DNA of 11,442 bases, taken from a bacterium. Lineage in GTDB: Bacteria; Bacillota_I; Bacilli_A; RFN20; CAG-826. Made by a program: the position numbers and the translations under genes. Position 1 is the first letter of the stretch. Every line of letters starts with the position of its first letter. Positions 6,238-11,442 of the stretch are shown here, piece by piece. The notes under the pieces are model-generated. The model was not told where the DNA came from. It saw only the letters and a list, made by a program, of their open reading frames with translations, and made no database searches. The DNA is taken from assembly GCA_004561785.1 (NCBI GenBank), contig SFUB01000040.1:1-11442 (forward strand), in the 5' to 3' direction.

Positions 6238-6273
6238 AAAAAAGCCTTCCCGGTTCTCTTCGGAAAGGCTTTT
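6238..6273 (-). terminator. Strong intrinsic terminator after the small membrane protein
   Basis: On the minus strand AAAAGCCTTTCCG pairs with CGGGAAGGCTTTT over 13 positions with a single T-G wobble (6240-6252 and 6261-6273), with an 8-base loop, running into a T tract of six. It lies 17 bases after the membrane protein stop and isolates whiA transcription from upstream genes. Confidence 0.93.
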
Positions 6274-6289
6274 CTAGCAAATGGCCGGA

Positions 6290-6835
6290 TTAGCGACGCT
6301 TCTTTTTGCCTTTGGCAAGGAAATTGGCGCAAGCCGGGGCGAGAGCGAGGACACCGCCGACGATGGAAAGGATCCCGCTGACGGTCCATCCCGCGCCGAG
6401 ATGGTAATTAGAAGGATCCCAGTTCACCTTATCGGTAGACTGCGCCGCGCAGAAGGCGGGAACCTCGAAGAAGACGAGCACGCCGGCAGCGATGAGGCAG
6501 ACGATGGCGATAAGGTTCAAAAGACCGGAGAATTTGTTGAGGGCGGTGACCTTCAAGAGGGGGAGGATAGCGCCCAAGAGAAGGATAACGATTCCAGCGA
6601 TCAGAAGAATGAAGGCGATAACCGCGGTGGCAGTGGCCTTGATCTCGCCGATTTCGCCGGACAAGCCGCCCAACGAGGCGGTGATTTTTCCGCCGAAGAT
6701 GCCGAAGATGCCCGAATAGGAATAGGCGTTGCCCGCGATTGTGTAGGTGATGGACGGGCAGGCCATCAACAGGATGATGGAAACGATAGCGAATACGGCC
6801 GCAATCAAGCCGGAGAACTGTAAGAATTTTTTCAT
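6290..6835 (-). CDS. Hypothetical four-helix membrane protein
   Basis: I do not recognise this 181-residue protein. It has about four hydrophobic segments (roughly 8-27, 68-95, 103-124, 148-172). A glycine-rich loop between the first two (35-60, with SGIFGIFGG and SLGGLSGE) is probably extracytoplasmic, and a polar loop before helix four (131-147) contains STDKVNWDPSNYHLG. It ends in a basic KGKKKRR tail, expected on the cytoplasmic side. Cysteines occur at C26, C113, C129 and C169. No enzyme motif is visible. It has its own promoter-like sequence and a strong terminator, so it seems to be a single-gene unit between trxB and whiA, where Bacillus carries rapZ and yvcK. The ATG has only a distant AAAGG (14 bases), so the start is moderately certain. 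It is probably a real gene: codon-consistent, with flanking signals. Confidence 0.8.
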   Translation of the reverse strand: MKKFLQFSGLIAAVFAIVSIILLMACPSITYTIAGNAYSYSGIFGIFGGKITASLGGLSGEIGEIKATATAVIAFILLIAGIVILLLGAILPLLKVTALNKFSGLLNLIAIVCLIAAGVLVFFEVPAFCAAQSTDKVNWDPSNYHLGAGWTVSGILSIVGGVLALAPACANFLAKGKKKRR

Positions 6836-6864
6836 GGTTCAAATGCCAACCTTTCTTAGTGATT

Positions 6865-6893
6865 AGCATAACCGAAGTAAGATTTCTTTTGAA
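6865..6893 (-). promoter_or_regulatory. Candidate promoter of the four-helix membrane protein
   Basis: The minus strand shows -35 TTCAAA (6888-6893), a 17-base spacer and -10 TATGCT (6865-6870), 29 bases before the ATG. A perfect TTGACA also occurs at 6914-6919, but no -10 stands at the right distance from it. Confidence 0.5.
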
Positions 6894-6932
6894 CCCTCTT
6901 TAAAACGCTTTTTTGTCAAATATTTCGATTTG

Positions 6933-7850
6933 TCACTTTTTGGAAATCGAGCGGATATAGTTCAGGGCGCTCGTGGCCGCGATCGCTCCGTCGCTCGCCG
7001 CGGTGATGAGTTGACGAAGTTTCTTGCAAACGATGTCCCCCGCGGCGAAAACCCCCGGAACGCTGGTTCTTTTCTCATCATCGACGAGGAGGAATCCTTT
7101 TTCGCTCTTGAGTCCCAAATTAGCAAACAAAGATTCCGTCGGAGCCTCCCCATAGAGAGGGAAGACGCCGGATACGAAAAGGGTCCGTTTTCCTTTTTCG
7201 TTTTCAATCGATAGGCCGGACACAAAAGTTTCCCCTTCGATCGACAGGACTTTTGCGGACTCGATCACCTCAATGTTTGGGGTGGAATAGAGCGTTTTTG
7301 CGTGGTTTTCCGCGCAATGAATGGGCTTTTCTGCGATGAAATAAACTCGCGAGGCTATATTTGAAAGATAAAGGGCGTCCTCGACCGCATGGTCTTCGAA
7401 CCCCAAAACAGCCACCTCCTTGTTTTTGAAGAAGGCTCCATCGCAAGTCGCGCAATAAGAGACTCCTCTCCCAATATGCTCTTTTTCCCCGGGAAGAAGG
7501 TGAGCCCGGCCGCCCAGTCCGTTGGCCAAAATGACCGCTTTGGCGCGGATATCTCCAACGTCAGAATGCAGATGAAAGCCATTCTCGCTTTTTTCTATGC
7601 CAGTGACGTTCGCGTATTCAATCGAAATCCCCAAAGAGGACACTTGGCGAAGCAAATCCGCGGCCAGTTCAGGTCCTGATACCGAGTCGAACCCGGCATA
7701 GTTATCGATTCGGTGAATGTTGTTTAGCTTTCCGCCGGGAGCCCCTTTCTCAAGCAAAAGGAAAGGGACGTTGCTTCGTTTTAGGTAGATCGCGGCTCCA
7801 ATGCCGGCAATCCCTGCGCCGACCACGGCGATGCTCGTTTCATTTTCCAT
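6933..7850 (-). CDS. trxB: Thioredoxin reductase-like flavoprotein with altered NAD(P)H site
   Basis: Low-molecular-weight thioredoxin reductase family: a FAD enzyme passing electrons to thioredoxin through a redox-active disulfide. An upstream in-frame ATG at 7883 was rejected because a perfect GGAGGT stands 6 bases before the ATG at 7850; this gives 305 residues, the usual length. FAD binding is shown by VVGAGIAGIGAA (9-20) and GVFAAGDIVCKKLRQL (266-281). The active disulfide is CATC (133-136) followed by D137. The NADPH domain is odd: the normal GGGDSAxEEA reads GFEDHAVEDA (150-159), and the 2'-phosphate-binding HRR motif is replaced by FIAEKPIHCAEN (171-182). The electron donor may therefore be NADH, ferredoxin or something else. 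It follows lgt by 29 bases, across a terminator-like hairpin. Family call is high; specificity is uncertain. Confidence 0.9.
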   Translation of the reverse strand: MENETSIAVVGAGIAGIGAAIYLKRSNVPFLLLEKGAPGGKLNNIHRIDNYAGFDSVSGPELAADLLRQVSSLGISIEYANVTGIEKSENGFHLHSDVGDIRAKAVILANGLGGRAHLLPGEKEHIGRGVSYCATCDGAFFKNKEVAVLGFEDHAVEDALYLSNIASRVYFIAEKPIHCAENHAKTLYSTPNIEVIESAKVLSIEGETFVSGLSIENEKGKRTLFVSGVFPLYGEAPTESLFANLGLKSEKGFLLVDDEKRTSVPGVFAAGDIVCKKLRQLITAASDGAIAATSALNYIRSISKK

Positions 7851-7856
7851 ACTTTG

Positions 7857-7862
7857 ACCTCC
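7857..7862 (-). promoter_or_regulatory. Ribosome binding site deciding the trxB start
   Basis: GGAGGT stands 6 bases before the ATG at 7850, which opens directly into the FAD-binding N-terminus. The longer reading from 7883 would start inside the hairpin at the lgt end and has no such site. Confidence 0.88.
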
Positions 7863-7863
7863 G

Positions 7864-7891
7864 AAAAGAAAAGGGGATTTCACTCCCCTTT
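7864..7891 (-). terminator. Terminator-like hairpin overlapping the lgt stop
   Basis: On the minus strand AAAGGGGA pairs perfectly with TCCCCTTT (7870-7877 and 7884-7891) around a 6-base loop that contains the lgt stop codon, followed by TTTTCTTTT. The trxB ribosome binding site begins one base after the T-tract, so there is no room for a promoter between them. It may act as a partial terminator or attenuator. Confidence 0.72.
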
Positions 7892-9496
7892 ATTCTCTAC
7901 CACATTCGGCTTTTCGTCTTCCATTTTGCTTTCCGGATTCATTGGTCCGCTTGGCAGTCTGCGGAATCTTCTGAGGGAGAAGTAGAATAGAACGCCATTC
8001 CCGATTATCAGAAGGATTCCAAGGACCAAAGCGAAGACGAATGCGGGTCCGTATTCTCCCCCGCATTTGATGGCGCCATCGACGGTGAACCAAACCCCAA
8101 TGGCGGAGAAAGCCACCTCAAGGAACATGTAGAAGACGGAGAAAATCTTCTCCTGATTGGGAAGGCCCTTCTTCTTTTCATAGTGGCCAACAAGTTGGAA
8201 AACCACCAAAAGGAAAGCCCCGAGAACGATATAGGCGACGGAATTCCAAACCGACCACATACCATCCCCACCCATATTGAAGTCGACGTTGCGCATCGGC
8301 TCCATAATGACGCGCACGACGCCATACCACATCAAATAAAAGGCGACGTTGTCCCCTTTGGCGCGTCCTTTGGATTCTGGCCAAAGCAAGGGGATGAGTC
8401 TGGTGATCACAAAGTATCCGACGATATTGGCAACGCCTTCGATCAAGAACAAAGGAACATACATTTGATTCGAGGTTGGCATCCCGTTTGAGAACCCAGT
8501 CGCCATCTGGAAACGCAGCCAGGTGGGCAAAAAGGAGAAGGTCGACATGGAAACTTGGGCGCCGTAGACCTCGTGGTTAAAGAAATTCCCCCACCTCCCG
8601 ATTGCTTGGGCAAGCAAAATCGTCGGAACGCAGGCGTCGACCGCGAAACGCAGATCCACGTATTTCCTCTTTTTCGAGATATAGAGCATGCCGACGATGA
8701 TTCCGGCGACGGCCCCGCCCATGATTGTGAGGCCACCATTCCAAAGCTGGAAAATCGACATCCAATTTCCATTGGAAATCTCTTTGGCGAAGTTCATGCC
8801 CCCGGCGTTATCGCCTGTGAAATTGCCAACGACATACCAAATGCGGGCCCCGAGAATGCCTCCGAGCAGCGCGATAACAAACAGGCTGTCTATGATGCCG
8901 TGTTTGCCATATTCTTTGTAGAACTCGCTGTCCGCAAGTTTATAGGCCAAGAATGCGCCACCAAGGATCACGACCGCATACCAGGCAAGATGGAAGCCCG
9001 AATAACCGGAAGTCGCGGTCACCCATTTGAAGCCGCCATTCCCGATGCAAAAGCCGGAAACCAAAGGATAAGTCAGATGATAAGCGACTCCTTCGCCAAG
9101 CATAAGGAAGCCCGCCAGAGCAAAAAAAGGAAGGACGTATAGACAAATATTATTGATTTTGTATTGTTTTGGATCGAAATCAACCTTGTAGTGTTTGAGC
9201 AAAAAACTCGTCCAGAAACTCCCGAAGAAAAGGAAGAAGAAACCGGCTCCTAGGATGGACAGCGCCCATTCCCCGGCGCTCATTTGCCAATCAAATCCGA
9301 AATTAACCGCAAGTTGGAGAAAGATCCCGGATACCAAATACAGACCCGCAGAGACAACCAGCAGCTGAAGAAGTTTTTTATCAACCGCCTTTGCCTTGCG
9401 GTCTTGGAAGAAAGCACGCAGCCTCTTCACCAAAAGATAAACGGATCCTGCCAAGGCAAGCAAACCGAGAATTAGGAATAGGATATACATAGGCAT
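7880..9496 (-). CDS. lgt: Prolipoprotein diacylglyceryl transferase with extra membrane segments
   Basis: Lgt moves diacylglycerol from phosphatidylglycerol onto the lipobox cysteine of prolipoproteins at the membrane. The core lies at about 165-437: FHLAWYAVVILGG (169-181), WNGGLTIMGG (252-261), the signature GRWGNFFNHEVYG (300-312, with R301 matching E. coli R143) and WYGVVRVIMEPMR (390-402, R395 matching R239). At 538 residues it is nearly twice the usual 260-290. The first ~150 residues carry about four extra hydrophobic segments (3-23, 42-62, 77-99, 116-135), and a tail from about 440 adds two more (451-472, 484-508) and an acidic polar end. The position of essential E. coli H103 appears to be M259. 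There is no clear ribosome binding site; the second ATG at 9490 is an alternative start. The Lgt assignment is firm; the role of the extensions is unknown. Confidence 0.93.
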   Translation of the reverse strand: MPMYILFLILGLLALAGSVYLLVKRLRAFFQDRKAKAVDKKLLQLLVVSAGLYLVSGIFLQLAVNFGFDWQMSAGEWALSILGAGFFFLFFGSFWTSFLLKHYKVDFDPKQYKINNICLYVLPFFALAGFLMLGEGVAYHLTYPLVSGFCIGNGGFKWVTATSGYSGFHLAWYAVVILGGAFLAYKLADSEFYKEYGKHGIIDSLFVIALLGGILGARIWYVVGNFTGDNAGGMNFAKEISNGNWMSIFQLWNGGLTIMGGAVAGIIVGMLYISKKRKYVDLRFAVDACVPTILLAQAIGRWGNFFNHEVYGAQVSMSTFSFLPTWLRFQMATGFSNGMPTSNQMYVPLFLIEGVANIVGYFVITRLIPLLWPESKGRAKGDNVAFYLMWYGVVRVIMEPMRNVDFNMGGDGMWSVWNSVAYIVLGAFLLVVFQLVGHYEKKKGLPNQEKIFSVFYMFLEVAFSAIGVWFTVDGAIKCGGEYGPAFVFALVLGILLIIGNGVLFYFSLRRFRRLPSGPMNPESKMEDEKPNVVENKGE

Positions 9497-9604
9497 GTCT
9501 TATTTCTAAAAAGACCCTGTAGCAAATAAAACCGGGCCTGGGACAAAAGAACCCCCACCCTCTTAAAGGCGCATAAGAAAACCAGATGGGACGTATATGC
9601 AAAC
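9497..9604 (-). other. Intergenic region between uvrA and lgt
   Basis: These 108 bases carry a G-run (GGGTGGGGG) facing a C-rich stretch (CCCAGGCCC) and then GGTTTTATTT, which could form a poor, internally looped terminator for uvrA. No convincing promoter or ribosome binding site for lgt is visible: TTGTCC with CTACAG or TACAGG 18-19 bases away is weak. I see no tRNA or known riboswitch here. Confidence 0.35.
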
Positions 9605-11442
9605 TTAATTTTTAATTTGATGGAGTTTCTTGGCTTTCTCAAGCAAAGGCTTCAGGTATTTTCCCGTATAGGAAGCAGACACTTCCGCCACATCTTCCGG
9701 GGTCCCTTCGGCCACGATGTTCCCACCGCGATACCCTCCGTCGGGGCCTAAGTCAATAATCCAGTCCGCGACCTTGATCATATCGAGATTGTGCTCAATG
9801 ACGATCACCGTATCCCCGTGGTCAACGATCGATTCAAGAACGTCGATTAGCCGGGCGACATCATCGGAATGGAGACCCGTCGTCGGTTCGTCCAAAACGT
9901 AAACGGTCTTGCCTGTGGCTTTCTTTTGGAGTTCGGCAGCAAGTTTCACCCTTTGGGCCTCGCCGCCGGAAAGTTGGGTGGCCGGTTGACCGAGTTTGAC
10001 ATAACCAAGACCAACGTCCTGCAAAGTTTTTATTTTCCGGTAGATCTGCGGCCTGTTCTTAAAGAATTCGCAAGCTTCCTCTACGCGCATTTCAAGGACA
10101 TCATGGATGTTTTTGCCTTTATATAAGCAACGTAAGGTGTCCTCGTTATAACGCTTCCCTTGGCACTCATCACACTCAACATAAACGTCGGGCAGGAATG
10201 ACATCGGAATCCTCGTCACCCCGGCGCCTTCGCACTTCTCGCACCGTCCGCCGGGGACGTTGAAGGAGAAGCGGCCTTTGGAATAGCCTAGGGCCCTAGC
10301 TTCTTCCGTTTCGGCGAACAGTCCCCGGATATCATCGAAAACGCCGATGTAAGTTGCGGGATTGCTACGCGGGGTGCGCCCGATTGGCTCTTGAGTTATC
10401 GCGACCAGTTTATCGATGTTGTTGAGGCCTTTGACGGAATCAAGCATCAACGGCTCCCCCGTTTTAGTCCGATTGACGGCCCTGGATATCGCCGGAACCA
10501 AGGTTTCATTGATAAGAGAGGACTTGCCCGATCCAGAAACCCCGGTTACCAAAATCAATTTCCCAAGCGGGAATTTTGCATTCACCTTTTGAAGGTTGTG
10601 GCAATGCGCCCCATCGATTTCGAGGAATTTCCCATTCCCTTTTCTCCTTGTCGCGGGGATGGGAATGTATTTTTTGCCGGAAAGATAAGCACCGGTGATG
10701 GACTGAGGGCAATTTTCGATCGTTTCAAGGTCCCCTTGGGCGACGACGGTCCCTCCGTGGACCCCGGCCCCCGGCCCGATGTCGACCAAGTAATCCGCGG
10801 CCCTCATCGTATCCTCATCGTGTTCGACGACGATCAAGGTGTTCCCGATGTCGCGCATATCTTTAAGGGTCGCGATCAGTTTTTCATTGTCTCTTTGATG
10901 CAAACCGATGGAAGGTTCATCCAAAACATAGAGGACCCCCGAAAGCCTAGAGCCAATTTGGGTCGCCAAGCGGATGCGTTGCGATTCGCCCCCCGAGAGA
11001 GTCATCGCATAGCGTGACAAGGAAAGGTAATCCAAGCCAACGTTCACCAAAAACTGCGTTCGGCTCTCTATCTCTTTCAATACCAGATCGGCGATCTGAT
11101 GTTCCGTTTCGCTTAAAGACTCCTTTGTCTGCTTTACCCATAGGAGAAAACGGTCTAAAGACAAGTCGGTGGCCTCAAAGATATTGAGCCCATGGACCTT
11201 TACCGATAAAGCGGCCTGGTTGAGTCTCGCCCCGTGGCACGTCTGACAAGTTGAATCGCGCATAAAGGATTCGTAATAGGTTCTCATCCAATCGGATTTC
11301 GTTTCGCGATAAAGCCTCTCGATTCTCGTTTTGACCCCTTCGATGATCCCGTTACGGTTCATTTTGTTTCCGTTAACCGTCGTCAAGGTATATGAGATTC
11401 GCTTCTTAGAACCCAATAAGACGATTTCTTTTTGTTCTTTGG
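9605..11442 (-). CDS. uvrA: Excinuclease ABC subunit A, C-terminal two thirds (5' end outside window)
   Basis: UvrA is the DNA-damage-sensing ATPase of nucleotide excision repair and loads UvrB. The reading frame is open to the right edge, so 611 residues of about 940 are visible; the apparent TTG start near 11416 is only an internal codon. In visible order: CQTCHGARLNQAALSVKV (65-82), the ABC signature LSGGESQR (148-155) and Walker B VLYVLDEPSIGLH of the first ATPase, then Walker A TGVSGSGKSS of the second (299-308), zinc-finger cysteines C400, C403, C423 and C426 (Cx2C-x19-Cx2C), signature LSGGEAQR (490-497) and Walker B VLDEPTTGLH. All key motifs are intact. In Firmicutes uvrA often stands upstream of hprK-lgt; here lgt follows directly. 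Confidence 0.97.
   Translation of the reverse strand, partial: KEQKEIVLLGSKKRISYTLTTVNGNKMNRNGIIEGVKTRIERLYRETKSDWMRTYYESFMRDSTCQTCHGARLNQAALSVKVHGLNIFEATDLSLDRFLLWVKQTKESLSETEHQIADLVLKEIESRTQFLVNVGLDYLSLSRYAMTLSGGESQRIRLATQIGSRLSGVLYVLDEPSIGLHQRDNEKLIATLKDMRDIGNTLIVVEHDEDTMRAADYLVDIGPGAGVHGGTVVAQGDLETIENCPQSITGAYLSGKKYIPIPATRRKGNGKFLEIDGAHCHNLQKVNAKFPLGKLILVTGVSGSGKSSLINETLVPAISRAVNRTKTGEPLMLDSVKGLNNIDKLVAITQEPIGRTPRSNPATYIGVFDDIRGLFAETEEARALGYSKGRFSFNVPGGRCEKCEGAGVTRIPMSFLPDVYVECDECQGKRYNEDTLRCLYKGKNIHDVLEMRVEEACEFFKNRPQIYRKIKTLQDVGLGYVKLGQPATQLSGGEAQRVKLAAELQKKATGKTVYVLDEPTTGLHSDDVARLIDVLESIVDHGDTVIVIEHNLDMIKVADWIIDLGPDGGYRGGNIVAEGTPEDVAEVSASYTGKYLKPLLEKAKKLHQIKN

Noticed and set aside
5217..6389. 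WhiA extended to 390 residues from an upstream ATG
   Set aside because: The extra 67 residues are Arg/Pro rich, unlike WhiA, and would cross the strong terminator at 6238-6273. The ATG at 6188 has a ribosome binding site and the family N-terminus.
6900..6932. Perfect TTGACA and short inverted repeat (CAAAT ... ATTTG) after trxB as a promoter or terminator
   Set aside because: No -10 lies 16-18 bases from the TTGACA, and the 5-bp AT-rich stem without a T-tract is too weak for a terminator.
9505..9575. G-rich stretch before lgt as a G-quadruplex or tRNA-like element
   Set aside because: Only two G-runs are adjacent, and no cloverleaf or T-loop sequence is present; at most a poor terminator.
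9605..11416. uvrA as a complete 603-residue gene starting at TTG 11416
   Set aside because: The frame stays open to the window edge with UvrA-like sequence, and the first ATPase Walker A and first zinc-finger module are missing, so the gene is merely cut by the window.

Overview
This 11.4 kb window looks like core chromosome from a low-GC-lineage Gram-positive relative (Bacilli, Erysipelotrichia or Mollicutes-like) with roughly balanced GC content. I infer this from WhiA, an uvrA-lgt-trxB-whiA-gap-pgk-tpiA gene order that echoes the Bacillus uvrBA / hprK-lgt / trxB-rapZ-yvcK-whiA / cggR-gap-pgk-tpi region, and strong AGGAGG-type ribosome binding sites. Genes read through with TGA as stop and TGG for Trp, so code 11 fits and code 4 is not needed. 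All eleven genes lie on the minus strand. No rRNA, tRNA, CRISPR array, insertion sequence or phage gene is visible, and no gap between genes exceeds 150 bases.

Layout from right to left, in the direction of transcription. The 3' part of uvrA (nucleotide excision repair) enters from the right edge. After about 108 bases comes an unusually long lgt (lipoprotein diacylglyceryl transferase with extra N- and C-terminal membrane segments). A terminator-like hairpin overlaps the lgt stop and leads straight into the ribosome binding site of a thioredoxin-reductase-like flavoprotein whose NADPH-binding motifs look degraded. A small unrecognised four-helix membrane protein follows, with its own promoter and a strong terminator. 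Then come whiA and a short XRE regulator overlapping it by 23 bases. Next is gap, with a near-consensus promoter and its own terminator, and then pgk-tpiA-BI-1, whose control region holds a perfect 18-base palindrome and which ends in a strong terminator. The left edge holds most of a family 2 glycosyltransferase that runs off the window.

Functionally the centre is lower glycolysis: GapA makes 1,3-bisphosphoglycerate, Pgk draws ATP from it, and TpiA feeds the triose pool. It is flanked by envelope, redox, repair and cell-cycle genes. Compared with Bacillus, the block is compressed: hprK, rapZ, yvcK, crh, cggR, pgm and eno are absent from the intervals where they would be expected.

I see no clear new defence or mobile system. 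The most notable points are the NADPH-motif loss in the TrxB-like protein, the enlarged Lgt, a perfect 24-base inverted repeat that links the BI-1 terminator with the interior of the glycosyltransferase gene and brackets its promoter and start, the palindrome at the pgk promoter, and a small XRE regulator where CggR sits in Bacillus.
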